DNA from: Butyricicoccus pullicaecorum DSM 23266
GTDB taxonomy: Bacteria; Bacillota; Clostridia; Oscillospirales; Butyricicoccaceae
Reading direction: 5' to 3'
DNA: 64,000 bases
NCBI RefSeq assembly: GCF_900167005.1
Contig: NZ_FUXW01000001.1
Coordinates: 124,001 to 188,000 of the forward strand
Shown here: positions 24,786 to 34,815 of the stretch, piece by piece
Layout of the letters: each line of letters opens with the position of its first letter
Position numbering within the stretch: position 1 is the first letter of the stretch
Position numbers and translations under genes: made by a program
Notes under the pieces: model-generated
Seen by the model: only the letters and a program-made list of their open reading frames with translations
The model's database searches: none
What the model was told of the DNA's origin: nothing

Positions 24786-25384
24786 TCCATCTCCCTCTCT
24801 GAGTGAGCTTTGGGCGGTTTATGGGGACTATCCAGAACAGGCTGTTCTTTCAGCTGTGCCAGGACAGAAGAACGTTCTTCCGTGGCAGGTGCTTTGCCAT
24901 TATTGATAACGCCATCCAGCATCCCATAATCGTCCTCCATCGCCATCTCTGCATTTTTCAGATAATTCTCCGGCTTCATAAAGCTCTGAAGCTCCTGAAA
25001 ACCGATAGAATCCACATAATGAAAAGATACCACAGCATCAGTTTTCAGTGCCACGATGTCGCTGACAGACAAACTGTGCCCCCGGAAATCCTCCGGACGC
25101 TCCACATTAAACTTTGTGTACAGTCCTTCCAGCATGGCAATCTGGTCAGTATAAGAGGAGAGCGGAGCCATATAGATCACATCATAATGGTCAATGTCCG
25201 GCTCTTTTCCCTGATGTTTCAGGGCTTCATAGGATTCAAAGCGTTCATAAACTGTTTCGTCTGTACGGCGCAGCTGCAAAATCGCATACGCATCCGTGGT
25301 GCTGTCCAGAAACGCTTGCAGCTTTTCCTCATTACCGAGATTGCCATCGACTTCATTCCAACGTTCAATCTTTTCCTGTGACAT
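24782..25384 (-). CDS. YodL-domain ICE protein
   Basis: A 200-aa protein. The central stretch (YAILQLRRTDETVYERFESYEAL and DHYDVIYMAPL, about residues 33-75) resembles the YodL domain, a small alpha/beta module frequent in ICE and phage polyproteins. The tail with SVLAQLKEQP and KPPKAH is similar to the linkers of neighbouring ICE proteins. A GGAGG site five bases upstream supports the start. It is a recurrent member of the topB-SNF2 block; molecular role unknown. Confidence 0.65.
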   Translation of the reverse strand: MSQEKIERWNEVDGNLGNEEKLQAFLDSTTDAYAILQLRRTDETVYERFESYEALKHQGKEPDIDHYDVIYMAPLSSYTDQIAMLEGLYTKFNVERPEDFRGHSLSVSDIVALKTDAVVSFHYVDSIGFQELQSFMKPENYLKNAEMAMEDDYGMLDGVINNGKAPATEERSSVLAQLKEQPVLDSPHKPPKAHSEREME

Positions 25385-25396
25385 AGATTATCCTCC

Positions 25397-26233
25397 TTAT
25401 CTTTCGGGTTCCTTGAAGCTGTGCGACATTTTAGATGGTACTGTCTGTCCCGAAATCTGTTTTAACTGATCAATTACGGATTCTTTAGGTCGAGAAACCG
25501 CCTTATCCAACTCATTCTTTAACTGTGTTGCTGCCTGTACCACAGAAATTTCATCCGAATCTTCAATAACCTGTTCTAAAAAATCCCGGTACGGAGCAGT
25601 GTTTCCATTTGTGAGATCATGATAAATCTCAACAATGTTGCTCTTTTTATCATCAACTCTGTCAGCATATTCATAGTGATCGTACTCATCAGAGAACTGG
25701 TCAATTTGTTTTGCCAGGTCAAGCAAAGAAGCATTTACAGCTTCAACAGCCTCTGCTTTTTCCATGACTTCTTCATATACTTGTACTCGCAGTTCTCTCA
25801 TCTGAAGTCCAAATCCAGCCAGAATTTCAGCTCGTGCTTCCAGCATAGACAGCTCTGGATTGTCCAACTGACCGCCATCAATCTCATGAAATTCTTTATC
25901 AAAGAGCGTATAGTCATAACCATCTTCACAGGTCTGGATTGCAAGATACTGATCTCGCCCAACCTGCCATGCAGCTTCATCACCCATGATTTCCGGCTCC
26001 GCCTGACAATAGCTTCCGTTACGCTCCAGGAGTTCTGCAAACTGGCAGATGTGGAACACATTGTTTCCAATCTGTGTATGGTACTCATCAATAAACTTGC
26101 AGGGCTTAATGACTACCGAATCATCGGAGTAGTGTACCTGAATCGTTCCGCCATCCGGGATGCGAAACAAATCTCTGTAATGGCTGTCAATGAACCGAAT
26201 GTCCTTGCCATCCGGATTAAACTCATTCATCAT
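25397..26233 (-). CDS. Conserved ICE protein, DUF4316/LPD-like
   Basis: A 278-aa protein of the kind that follows topB in these elements. It has an N-terminal module (RFIDSHYRDLFRIPDGG, then VIKPCKFIDEYH and FHICQFAELLE) resembling the small LPD/DUF4316-type domains of ICE polyproteins, then long acidic helices, and a C-terminal SVIDQLKQISGQTVPSKM linker. No catalytic residues are evident. Its start overlaps the topB stop (ATGA), so it is translationally coupled. Confidence 0.5.
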   Translation of the reverse strand: MMNEFNPDGKDIRFIDSHYRDLFRIPDGGTIQVHYSDDSVVIKPCKFIDEYHTQIGNNVFHICQFAELLERNGSYCQAEPEIMGDEAAWQVGRDQYLAIQTCEDGYDYTLFDKEFHEIDGGQLDNPELSMLEARAEILAGFGLQMRELRVQVYEEVMEKAEAVEAVNASLLDLAKQIDQFSDEYDHYEYADRVDDKKSNIVEIYHDLTNGNTAPYRDFLEQVIEDSDEISVVQAATQLKNELDKAVSRPKESVIDQLKQISGQTVPSKMSHSFKEPER

Positions 26234-28308
26234 TTACTGTTTCCTCCGTTCTCAAAATTCATATTAAACTGCGGTTTACCTTCCTCCGTTACTGTCATCA
26301 CAACGATTGCATCGTACATTCTGCCGGTCTTAGCAGATTTACATCCTTTGAGCTTAACCTCTCCATTGGACAGGAGCTTTTGTGCCACCGCTGATGTCAG
26401 GCTTTTTCCGATGCTCTCGAAATAACGGCTGTTTTTCCATAAGGCGAAATGGCATTCTCTTTTGGAACAGAAAAATCCTTTCTGCCGTTCTGTGACGGAG
26501 CTGCCACAGACAGGACAAACCCCCACCGTCTGCACTTCCTTTGCCATCAGCACATCTGACCCTTTTACCTTTTCATAGGTCTGCACCAGTGCGGAAATCA
26601 TATCCTGAATTTCTTCCAGAAAAGCATTGCTGTCATATTCTCCATGCTCAATCATGAGCAGCTTTGCTTCCCAGTCAGCGGTCATGGATGGAGATTGAAT
26701 CTGTTCCGGCATCACGGTTACCAGAGCGGTTCCTTTATGGGTGGAAATCAGGTGCTTGGTTTTCTTATCACCTTTACGTTCCAAAAAGCCGATTCGTACC
26801 AGCTTTTCAATCGTGGCAGCACGAGTCGCCGGTGTCCCCAGTCCCTTACGTTCCGCATCTTCCGGCATTTCATCTGCACCAGCAGTTTCCATACTTTGCA
26901 GAAGGGTGTCCTCTGTAAAATGCTTGGGCGGTGACGTTTTTCCTTCTTTTACCTCAGCAAAATGAACACTCAAGCCCTCACCAACGGTAAGCGAAGGGAG
27001 CTGCTTTTCACTCTCTTTATCCTTATCAGCAGGTTTTCCGGAGAAAATTTTCCATCCAGACTGTACTATTGTTTTGCCCTTGGCAGAAAAGATATAATTT
27101 CCATCCGAAAGTTCAATCACGCTTTCGTTGTACCGGAAAGGCTCACCGACCGCACAAAACAGGCGGGTTGCAATCAGTCGAAGAATCGCCTGTTCGCCTT
27201 TAGGCAGTTCCTCCAGACTGAATTTTAGAGTTTCTTTGGTGGGGATAATTGCGTGGTGGTCAGAAACTTTCTTATCGTTGATCACTTGCTCCGCATGAAC
27301 CGGAACGTTTTTCACATCCTCCACAGGGAAAATGTTGAAAAGCGACTTTATCAATTTCGGAAGCATATCCTTCATGTCACTTGTCAGATAACGGCTGTCA
27401 GTACGGGGATAAGTGACCAGCTTTTTCTCGTATAGACTCTGGGTATAGTCCAGTGTCTGCTGTGCTGTGAATCCCAACACCCGGTTTGCATCCCTCTGCA
27501 AAGAAGTTAAATCATACAGGGCAGGCGGCTTTTCAGATTTTTCCTTATTTTCTGCCTTTGTGACATTCAGAACCGAACCAACACACTTCCGGGCAACATC
27601 ATCCGCAAGAACTTTTTGCTTCATCCGCTCGCCAGACGCAGTGAAGTCCTGAAAAGCCAGCTCTACTGTATAAAAAGGCTCCGGTCTAAAAGCTGAGATT
27701 GCAGCTTCACGCATCACGACCATTGCCAGAGTAGGGGTCATAACCCGTCCCACATTCAACGTCTGTCCATAAAGGGTTGAAAAAAGCCGGGTAGCGTTAA
27801 TTCCAACCAACCAGTCGGCTCGCTCCCGGCATAATGCCGCTTCATACAAAGCATCATATTCTGTTGACGGTTTCAGCTGCTCAAAGCCCTCTCTGATAGC
27901 GGAATCCTCCATAGAGGAAATCCAGAGCCTTTCAAAGGGCTTTCGGCATCCAGCCTGCTGATAAACCAGACGGAAAATCAGTTCACCCTCACGTCCGGCA
28001 TCTGTCGCACACACAAGGCTCTCTACATCTTTTCTTGCCATCAGTTTTTTGAGAATTCCAAACTGCTTTTTGGTGCTGGCAGACACCTGATACTTCCACT
28101 GATCCGGAAAAATAGGGAGGTCTGCATACGCCCATTTATTATATTTCTCGTCATAGGCTTCCGGCTGTGACAGCTCCACCAGATGCCCCACACACCAGCT
28201 GACCACATAACCATTTCCCTCCAGGTATCCATCCTCACGCTTTGTCGCACCCAGTACCTTTGCAATACTTTGTGCCACTGATGGCTTTTCAGCCAATACT
28301 AATTTCAT
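26230..28308 (-). CDS. topB: DNA topoisomerase III
   Basis: A 692-aa type IA topoisomerase. MKLVLAEKPSVAQSIAKVLG is the Toprim start, with DAGREGELIFRLVY near residue 110 holding acidic metal ligands. VTYPRTDSRYL near residue 302 contains the catalytic Tyr. CPVCGSSV near 615 starts a C-terminal zinc finger. Such enzymes resolve intermediates during conjugative replication. The start is ATG 28308-28306 with AAAGGAG nine bases upstream; the longer frame to 28347 has no RBS. A two-hairpin leader precedes it. Confidence 0.9.
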   Translation of the reverse strand: MKLVLAEKPSVAQSIAKVLGATKREDGYLEGNGYVVSWCVGHLVELSQPEAYDEKYNKWAYADLPIFPDQWKYQVSASTKKQFGILKKLMARKDVESLVCATDAGREGELIFRLVYQQAGCRKPFERLWISSMEDSAIREGFEQLKPSTEYDALYEAALCRERADWLVGINATRLFSTLYGQTLNVGRVMTPTLAMVVMREAAISAFRPEPFYTVELAFQDFTASGERMKQKVLADDVARKCVGSVLNVTKAENKEKSEKPPALYDLTSLQRDANRVLGFTAQQTLDYTQSLYEKKLVTYPRTDSRYLTSDMKDMLPKLIKSLFNIFPVEDVKNVPVHAEQVINDKKVSDHHAIIPTKETLKFSLEELPKGEQAILRLIATRLFCAVGEPFRYNESVIELSDGNYIFSAKGKTIVQSGWKIFSGKPADKDKESEKQLPSLTVGEGLSVHFAEVKEGKTSPPKHFTEDTLLQSMETAGADEMPEDAERKGLGTPATRAATIEKLVRIGFLERKGDKKTKHLISTHKGTALVTVMPEQIQSPSMTADWEAKLLMIEHGEYDSNAFLEEIQDMISALVQTYEKVKGSDVLMAKEVQTVGVCPVCGSSVTERQKGFFCSKRECHFALWKNSRYFESIGKSLTSAVAQKLLSNGEVKLKGCKSAKTGRMYDAIVVMTVTEEGKPQFNMNFENGGNSK

Positions 28309-28338
28309 TTGCATCTGCTCCTTTCTGAAAAATAAAAA

Positions 28339-28392
28339 AGCAGCCATACACCGAAATGTAAGACTGCTATGTAAGACAGCCCGAAGGCTGTC
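28339..28392 (-). promoter_or_regulatory. Two-hairpin leader (H1-TTACATA-H2) before topB
   Basis: In transcription order: hairpin GACAGCC-TTCG-GGCTGTC (28392-28375), then TTACATA (28374-28368), then a weaker hairpin closed by AGCAG/CTGCT and followed by TTTTTTATTTTT. The end looks like a terminator 30 bp before topB. The same order of elements occurs at 36,007-36,061 and 36,401-36,443. Confidence 0.5.
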
Positions 28393-28405
28393 CGCCGATA
28401 GTCAT

Positions 28406-29104
28406 TTACACCGGCTCGTTGGTATCTTCCTCATCCAAATACTCCGCATCATCCTCATCTGGAGACTGGTTATCGGATTCCTCATACCCGTAATCTTCCT
28501 CATCGACATAATCGGCATCCGGATCAGGCTTTTCCTGGGCTTTTTCTGCTTTCTTACCCTTGAGTTTTTTGAAAGCATAGAAGCCGCCGCCACCGGCAAG
28601 CAGGAGAATAGTCAAAATAGCAGGAAGAACATTGGGTTTCTTTTCCGGCTCCGGCTCTGGTTCTTGAACTTCAGTATCAGTCTCCGGCTTGGTTTCCGGC
28701 TCAGGAGTTGGCTTGGTTTCCTCAACAGGTTTCAGTTGCTCCAGTTCTCCTTCATCCATCAGTTTCATCAGATCAGCTTCGTCTACCTGGTTCAGGAAGT
28801 GAACCGTTTCTTTACCTTCATCATCACGGTCGATAATGAGATAGAAATAATTGCCGGTTTTCGTTACAACAGTGATGAACTGTTTCCCCACAGAAGGATG
28901 TTCCCCCTCATCGTCCACCAGTGTCATATTGCCATCCGGAGTAAGCGGCTCCATCGGCTCACTGGTTTCCGGTACGGTTTCTTCTGTCTGCTCCTGCGTA
29001 GTTTCAGCAGGAGCCTCAGAAGCATAGGCAAATGCCGTTGTGGAAAACATCCCGATGCTCAAAAGCAGCGCCATACAGGTAGCGCCCAGATATTTAATTT
29101 TCAT
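28406..29104 (-). CDS. DUF4366-family secreted/membrane protein
   Basis: A 232-aa protein with a signal peptide (basic MKIKYLG, hydrophobic core, cleavage after about AFA at residue 27), a short folded domain ([20 protein letters not shown] near 78-97), a Pro/Glu-rich stalk, one transmembrane segment at about 160-178, and an acidic cytoplasmic tail. This is the layout of the DUF4366 proteins of clostridial ICEs, presumed to be part of the cell-surface side of the mating channel. It overlaps the DUF4315 gene by 11 bp. Confidence 0.8.
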   Translation of the reverse strand: MKIKYLGATCMALLLSIGMFSTTAFAYASEAPAETTQEQTEETVPETSEPMEPLTPDGNMTLVDDEGEHPSVGKQFITVVTKTGNYFYLIIDRDDEGKETVHFLNQVDEADLMKLMDEGELEQLKPVEETKPTPEPETKPETDTEVQEPEPEPEKKPNVLPAILTILLLAGGGGFYAFKKLKGKKAEKAQEKPDPDADYVDEEDYGYEESDNQSPDEDDAEYLDEEDTNEPV

Positions 29105-29351
29105 GTGTAGTTTCCTCCTCTTTTACAGATTGAATCGTTTCCGGCTTCGGTGCGGAATCTTCCGCAAACATTTTAAGAAGTTCGGAAAGCTGGTCAGGGG
29201 TCAGGTTCGCAGCGTGTACCATCTCGTGAATCTCGGAGTTTTCCTCCTCACGGTATCTGCGCTCCAAATCCTTTACTCTGGAATCCCATTCCGCTTTCTT
29301 TTTTCGTGCCTTTGCAAGTTCAGCACCAAGCCTTTCTAATTTTGCGCCCAT
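29094..29351 (-). CDS. DUF4315-family protein
   Basis: An 85-aa, strongly helical and charged protein beginning [19 protein letters not shown], the signature of DUF4315, with a coiled coil to about residue 45 and an [14 protein letters not shown] helix after it. The start at 29351 follows AAAGGAG by six bases; the longer frame (to 29432) reads into the NlpC/P60 gene. Function unknown; always found between the NlpC/P60 and DUF4366 genes in these elements as far as I recall. Confidence 0.8.
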   Translation of the reverse strand: MGAKLERLGAELAKARKKKAEWDSRVKDLERRYREEENSEIHEMVHAANLTPDQLSELLKMFAEDSAPKPETIQSVKEEETTHEN

Positions 29352-29370
29352 AGTTCTCCTTTCCGGCAGC

Positions 29371-31122
29371 TTAAGGGATTCTGCCAAAGCAGTAAAAGTG
29401 CTGCTGCCAATAATTTGTTTCAATGGAAGCATAAGAAATCGGGTCGCCGCAGTGAATCATCATCCCATTGCCCACATAAATGCCCACATGAGAAGCGCCC
29501 GATGTGCCATAGGTTCCCTGGAAGAAAATCAGATCTCCTGGTTTCGCTTCGGAAGGCGGGATAATAGCACAGAGATTTTTAAGCCCGTTCGCAGTTTGTC
29601 TGCCGACACTCCAGCCATTGCCGCAGTTATTGATAACCCAGCTGACGAATCCGGAGCAGTCAAAGCTGGTAGAAGGGGAAGAACCACCCCAGACATACGG
29701 ATAACCGAGATATTTTTCGGCTTCCCGTATCATGTTGGCAAAGGCAGTATCCGTCAGTGCTTCACCTGGAATATCATAGTCGGTGTATTCACCACCTCCT
29801 CCAGGGGCAGAGGAAACATCTTCACCAAACAAATAGGAGCGATTCCCCAAGGTTTCCAGCAGCACTTCATATCGTTCTAGCTGATCTGCGCTCAATCCTG
29901 ATGAACGAATCACATTACCCAGACCATAATTTCGCAAGGTGACATTGAGAATATAATATTCATATTCGACTTCCACCTCATATTCATATTCTTCTTCCCA
30001 AGTCTCTCCGGTTTCCGGGTCAGTGTGCGTTCGAGTGCCGGTTCTGGTTTCTGTTCTTGTTCGGATTTCCACTTCTTCTTCCAGAATCAGTTCATACTGC
30101 TGTTCAAAAAGTTGTTGCAAAGTTGCCTGCACTTCTTCACGGGTATAATCCTCAAAGACAACCGTCAAATAAGATGCCAGCTCATAGGGGTTGTGTCCGA
30201 TTTCATCGAGAGCATAACGGTATTCGTCATATCCCGGATGGGTGGATTCAATATTGTCTACCTGGCTTCGCAAATCATTTTCCAAAGCCGTATAATCTTC
30301 ATCTGTCCCCAGAATGTCCTCATCTTCCGCAGTAAAGGAGGTTCCCAATACTACCTGCGTACCGCCCTGGAACATGGTTGAGCAGGAGGAAAACATTCCG
30401 GATATGACCATGAATAACAGTCCTATTGCCAGAACCCAGAGCAATGCTGTCTTGTGTGACACACAAAAATCGGTAATCTTCTGTGTCAGACTTTTTGCTC
30501 CTTTTGCAGTCTTTTCTGCACCCTTTGCCGTAGCCTTTCCACCTTTTCCGGCTCGTGCTGCGGCATATTCTTTCTTGATGTTATGCTTTTGCTGCCATCG
30601 TGAAAGAGGATTGGAAGAAGCATTGGGATTGTCCTTTTTGAACTTTTCAAACAGTGCATTCACATTTGCCTTATCTGATTTGCTCACCAGCTTTTCTGCC
30701 TTGTCATAGGCTTTCAGCTTATGACTGTAAACCGCATGATCGGCAACATGGCAAGCAGTTTCCGCACCAAGCTCTGTCTGATGGGCTGTCTGAACGCCCA
30801 CATTATCATCTTCATATCGAGAGATAGATTTGTGGACATTCGCAGACAGGGTATCTACCGGTGCATGAGTTGCCGTTCGTTTGATACCGGAAGGCTTTGG
30901 GGGAATATCATCTGCCTTTGCCTTGCCAAAACGAAGTTTTGCAGTTCTGCTAGCGGAAACATCAGCTTCCTGCCGCAGCTTGCGGTGTTTCTTTGGAGTG
31001 ATTTTATCCACTGCCTTTTCTGCCTTCGATGCGGCTTTTTCCGCTTTTGCAGCAGCCTTTTTTACCGCATCGCTGGACAAATCATCCTCAGTAAAACGGA
31101 GTCGGGTAGGTCTTTTCGCCAT
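29371..31122 (-). CDS. NlpC/P60 (C40) peptidoglycan hydrolase of the mating channel
   Basis: A 583-aa bitopic protein. A basic, Ala/Lys-rich cytoplasmic N-terminus of about 220 residues is followed by one transmembrane segment near 227-248, a helical extracellular linker with a Glu/Arg/Thr-rich repeat, and a C-terminal NlpC/P60 domain. The catalytic Cys is in FDCSGF near residue 487, and the His in SHVGIY near 545. It opens the cell wall for the conjugation pore. It starts three bases after the virB4 stop. Confidence 0.85.
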   Translation of the reverse strand: MAKRPTRLRFTEDDLSSDAVKKAAAKAEKAASKAEKAVDKITPKKHRKLRQEADVSASRTAKLRFGKAKADDIPPKPSGIKRTATHAPVDTLSANVHKSISRYEDDNVGVQTAHQTELGAETACHVADHAVYSHKLKAYDKAEKLVSKSDKANVNALFEKFKKDNPNASSNPLSRWQQKHNIKKEYAAARAGKGGKATAKGAEKTAKGAKSLTQKITDFCVSHKTALLWVLAIGLLFMVISGMFSSCSTMFQGGTQVVLGTSFTAEDEDILGTDEDYTALENDLRSQVDNIESTHPGYDEYRYALDEIGHNPYELASYLTVVFEDYTREEVQATLQQLFEQQYELILEEEVEIRTRTETRTGTRTHTDPETGETWEEEYEYEVEVEYEYYILNVTLRNYGLGNVIRSSGLSADQLERYEVLLETLGNRSYLFGEDVSSAPGGGGEYTDYDIPGEALTDTAFANMIREAEKYLGYPYVWGGSSPSTSFDCSGFVSWVINNCGNGWSVGRQTANGLKNLCAIIPPSEAKPGDLIFFQGTYGTSGASHVGIYVGNGMMIHCGDPISYASIETNYWQQHFYCFGRIP

Positions 31123-31125
31123 CTA

Positions 31126-33552
31126 TTACCCCTCCTTTTCTTTGGATACCTCAGACAATTTGGTGGTCATAATACGGTACAGCTCAATGTCCTTCGGGAA
31201 CCGGTCAACAAACGGAAGAATCACGTTGCCATAAAACAAAAGTCCTTCGCCCTCACCGGAATTTGTGACATAGGAGAGCTGATGGGGAGAGATATTCAGG
31301 CGCTGAGCCAGAATGGTTCTGTCCTCGCTTGCCTGGTTGAGCATATAGATGAAGTCCGAATTTTCCAGGATGTTGGCAATCTCCGGACTGCGAAGCAGGT
31401 CTTTTACGTTCTGGGTGATGCCGGTCGGAATACCGCCCCATTTACGGAATCGCTTCCAAATTTCAATGGAATAGGTTGCTGTCTGTTCCTCCTTGAGCAG
31501 CAAGTGGAACTCGTCGATATAGTATCGAGTAGATTTTCCTGCATTACGGTTTTGGGTGACACGTCCCCAGACCTGATCCTGTACAACCAGCATCCCAATT
31601 TTTTTCAACTGATTGCCCAGTTCCTTAATGTCGTAACACACCAGACGGTTCTGAATATCTACATTGGTTCGGTGATTGAACACCTTCAGAGAACCTTTAA
31701 CATAGATTTCAAGGGCAGTTGCAACATGGTGCGCTTCTTTTTCTTCCTGTTTCAGAAGGGCATTGTACAAGTCCTCCAGAATGGGCATATTTTCCGGTTT
31801 TGGATCATCAAAATACCGCTGATAAATCTGATGCACACAGCGGTCAATAACTGTCTTTTCGACCGGCTGCAATCCATCCTTACTGCCTACAATCAGTTCA
31901 CAGAGAGACAGGATAAAATCAGCTTTCAATGCCACCGGATTATCATCCTCTGAATAATTGATGTTAATATCCATCGGATTGATATAGTTGGTGCTGGAAG
32001 AACTGATTTTCACGACCTGTCCATGGAACTTGTGAACCAGGGCAGTATATTCCGCTTCGGGATCACAGATAATGACATCATCGTCCGTTACCAGGAAGGC
32101 ATTGGTGATTTCTCGTTTTGCACTGAAGGACTTACCGGAACCGGGAGTACCCAGAATCAGTCCGTTTGGATTTTTGAGTTTCTTTCTGTCCACCATAATC
32201 AGGTTGTTAGACAGTGCGTTCAGACCATAATAGAGCGTTTCGCCGCCGCTCTGAAACAGTTCCTGTGTGGTAAACGGCACAAAAATAGCCGTAGAACTGG
32301 TAGTCAGTCCACGGCGAATCTCTATCAGATTCTGCGCCAGGGGCAGGCTGCTCATCAGTCCCTGCTCCTGCTGAAAATCCAGGCGTCGCAGATTGCAGTT
32401 GTGCTTCTGAGCGATACTCTGTGCCTGAAACACGTTGTTTTCCAGCTCCTGCTCAGTACGTCCGGTATTCATAATGAGGAACGTGACCATGAACATACGC
32501 TCATTCTGGCTTTGCAGCTCCTTCAGCAGTGCCTTGGCATCCCTTCCATAGGTAGCAAGGTCACTCGGAATGATGTCCATATCATATCCGGCACGAACTG
32601 CCTTTTTCTGCTCCTCAATCTTACTGCGGTCAAGCTCTGTGATGGTGCGCTTGATGGTTTTGATAGCAGCGGTCTGGTCTACCGACTGAATGTGCATGGT
32701 GACAATCTGACTGGATTCCATATCCAGAAAATCTGCCAGCATCCGGTCGCTGAGATCGGATGCCGTAATAGACAGAAAGGACATGGAGCCATACAGACTA
32801 CCCATCTGAAAAGTGCGGTTTCCTTTGAACGCAAAGGCGGTAGGGGCAATGAAGTCCTTTACAGAAAGCCCGGATTCCACCAGCCACTTCCAGTCAAAGA
32901 AAAACTTATCGTCGTCCCCCATGTGGAACATAGCGTGCATCAGGCGCAGCCGCTCTTTACCATCCATCGGAGTTGCAATGACGCCCAGGCGACGGAAATT
33001 GTTGAGAAGGTCATTTTCAATATGAGCCAGTCTCGGCTTTGCCTGACGCATGGACTCTGCTTCAATACCGAAAGTCAAATATTTTGTTTTGGTCAAGCCA
33101 TTATTTCCCTGAGCAAGCTGCTTCTTCAGCATCTGGCTGTACTCCGCACGAACGGGATTGAACTCGTCCTTCTTAAACGGGATACGGACACTTTTTTCAA
33201 AGCTCTCCGCATCAGTCCCCATATTCATAAAGGACAACTCAAAGTGAATGGAACTGTCAAAGAAATTCAGGAAGCTGCACCATTCATCGAAAATGGCAGT
33301 TTTATCCTCCTGCTGTGCCAGCTGGTAGTTGATGTCCTGGAACTGAATGGTTTTGGTGTAATAACTGTCTGTTACACGACAAATCCCATCCGGGAACATT
33401 CTCTGAAATGGGATAGACTGCTGGGCAGTCTGCGGAACACCACTATCCTTTTTTGCCCGTTCGACAACAGCTTTAATTTCTCTCTGCTGTTTCCGATTGA
33501 GATGGGCGGGCATTTTTATTTCTCTTGCCTGGTTTTTCTTCTGGAAAAACAA
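31126..33552 (-). CDS. virB4: VirB4-type conjugation ATPase
   Basis: An 808-aa type IV secretion ATPase. Walker A GTPGSGKSFS is near residue 470, Walker B is in the DEFHLLL region near 690, and the N-terminal ~350 residues match the VirB4/TraE/TrbE N-domain. It energises pilus/channel assembly. The start is TTG 33552-33550, nine bases after GGAGG; this overlaps the PrgI gene by 80 bp, an arrangement common in this ICE family. Confidence 0.9.
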   Translation of the reverse strand: MFFQKKNQAREIKMPAHLNRKQQREIKAVVERAKKDSGVPQTAQQSIPFQRMFPDGICRVTDSYYTKTIQFQDINYQLAQQEDKTAIFDEWCSFLNFFDSSIHFELSFMNMGTDAESFEKSVRIPFKKDEFNPVRAEYSQMLKKQLAQGNNGLTKTKYLTFGIEAESMRQAKPRLAHIENDLLNNFRRLGVIATPMDGKERLRLMHAMFHMGDDDKFFFDWKWLVESGLSVKDFIAPTAFAFKGNRTFQMGSLYGSMSFLSITASDLSDRMLADFLDMESSQIVTMHIQSVDQTAAIKTIKRTITELDRSKIEEQKKAVRAGYDMDIIPSDLATYGRDAKALLKELQSQNERMFMVTFLIMNTGRTEQELENNVFQAQSIAQKHNCNLRRLDFQQEQGLMSSLPLAQNLIEIRRGLTTSSTAIFVPFTTQELFQSGGETLYYGLNALSNNLIMVDRKKLKNPNGLILGTPGSGKSFSAKREITNAFLVTDDDVIICDPEAEYTALVHKFHGQVVKISSSSTNYINPMDININYSEDDNPVALKADFILSLCELIVGSKDGLQPVEKTVIDRCVHQIYQRYFDDPKPENMPILEDLYNALLKQEEKEAHHVATALEIYVKGSLKVFNHRTNVDIQNRLVCYDIKELGNQLKKIGMLVVQDQVWGRVTQNRNAGKSTRYYIDEFHLLLKEEQTATYSIEIWKRFRKWGGIPTGITQNVKDLLRSPEIANILENSDFIYMLNQASEDRTILAQRLNISPHQLSYVTNSGEGEGLLFYGNVILPFVDRFPKDIELYRIMTTKLSEVSKEKEG

Positions 33553-33907
33553 TGCGTTCTACCTCCTTTTCGAGTTGGTACTGACGAAGCAGTACGTCAT
33601 AGTAGTTGTCAGTCTGATATGGTCGGATTTTAGGGCGAACAAACTTCGCCTGAATAAAGTGGTGTGCGATAACCTCAAGCGGCTGCCCGTCTTTTTCGTA
33701 CATTGCCAGGAAGAACAACGGAAGCATGACGATAATCATGCCCAATGCTGCTAGACTGACATTGCCAGAAGATTTGAGCAAAAAGAAAAGCGGCACTCCG
33801 ATGAGCGCCGCTGCCCCAAAGCAAATGAGCTGCCGTTTTGTCAGGTTAAAGAACACCTTGGATTTTACCCTCGTCAGGTCACGAGGGACAGGGATATATG
33901 CTGCCAA
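33473..33907 (-). CDS. prgI: PrgI-family conjugation membrane protein
   Basis: A 144-aa protein with the PrgI pattern: an IPVPRDL start and KVFFNLTKRQL, then two transmembrane segments at about residues 27-70, and a cytoplasmic charged C-terminus. It corresponds to the VirB3-like component that anchors VirB4. The upstream gene is the VirB6-like protein, 18 bp away. Confidence 0.85.
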   Translation of the reverse strand: MAAYIPVPRDLTRVKSKVFFNLTKRQLICFGAAALIGVPLFFLLKSSGNVSLAALGMIIVMLPLFFLAMYEKDGQPLEVIAHHFIQAKFVRPKIRPYQTDNYYDVLLRQYQLEKEVERIVFPEEKPGKRNKNARPSQSETAERN

Positions 33908-33925
33908 ACAAACACCTCCTCTCTG

Positions 33926-34792
33926 TTAGTGTGCATTGAATACGCTCTTTGCAAGCGTTCCTGTCTTAAACAGGGTAAAGCAGAGCAATACGGTGTAGCC
34001 CATGATACCCCAAATATCCGCAATAATATCATCTGTAAATGCAAGGGACTGTACCAGTACCGCATAAATACCAACACAGATGATGATTAAAAAGCCCTGA
34101 AAACCGAGAGCAAACAAAGAACGCAGATAGTTCTGCCCGATCTGATTTTGTTCACGGTTTGCAAAAGTTGAGAACGGAATGGGTGCAAGGCTCACCATTA
34201 AATATATTTCAATCATTCTGCCATAAACAATGACAAAAATGATAATGGCAAGGGCAGACATCGTGATCTGCACAACAAAAGATTGCAGCAATAAGCCAAT
34301 CAGCGGACCTAAGTCCATTGCCTGGAGTGTTTCTTCCAACGCTTCCAGTCCAGAAGCATCTATGGCGGTATTACCGGCGATAATACCGCCGCTTGCATTT
34401 ACAACGTGTTGTGCCACATCGAAAACTGCCATTGTGATATTAAATGTGTTGGTGATGAGCATGACCGCAACAAAGGTCTTGAAAATCCATTTGAAAAAAA
34501 TCCAGGTTTCAAAATTAGCAAGGTTGTTGTGGTCGATTATCAGCTGAATCAGCTCATAGCAGGCTATGAATGTGAGAATCAACCCTGCAATGGGAATTAT
34601 CACTGATTCGGAGATGTTGCGAACCATAGCAAAAATTTCCGGCGAGAAACTCGCCGGAGTTCTGCCCACGGAGGTTGCTATCTCGCCAACCTGATTGTTG
34701 ACGGACTCAAACATCCCCGACAGATTCCCTATAATGGCACTGATGAGCATTTCTTTCAGCCAGTCTGTGATCTGTTGGAGTATGAAGTCCAA
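33926..34792 (-). CDS. VirB6/TrbL-like polytopic membrane protein
   Basis: A 288-aa protein with about six hydrophobic segments (about residues 65-85, 105-125, 130-150, 175-200, 230-250, 255-275). It matches the CD1112/TrbL-like channel proteins placed between Maff2 and PrgI in clostridial conjugative transposons. The N-terminal WLKEMLISAIIGNLSGMF is typical. It probably forms the inner-membrane pore. Confidence 0.8.
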   Translation of the reverse strand: MDFILQQITDWLKEMLISAIIGNLSGMFESVNNQVGEIATSVGRTPASFSPEIFAMVRNISESVIIPIAGLILTFIACYELIQLIIDHNNLANFETWIFFKWIFKTFVAVMLITNTFNITMAVFDVAQHVVNASGGIIAGNTAIDASGLEALEETLQAMDLGPLIGLLLQSFVVQITMSALAIIIFVIVYGRMIEIYLMVSLAPIPFSTFANREQNQIGQNYLRSLFALGFQGFLIIICVGIYAVLVQSLAFTDDIIADIWGIMGYTVLLCFTLFKTGTLAKSVFNAH

Positions 34793-34815
34793 AGGCGATT
34801 ACCTCCTTTTTCTGT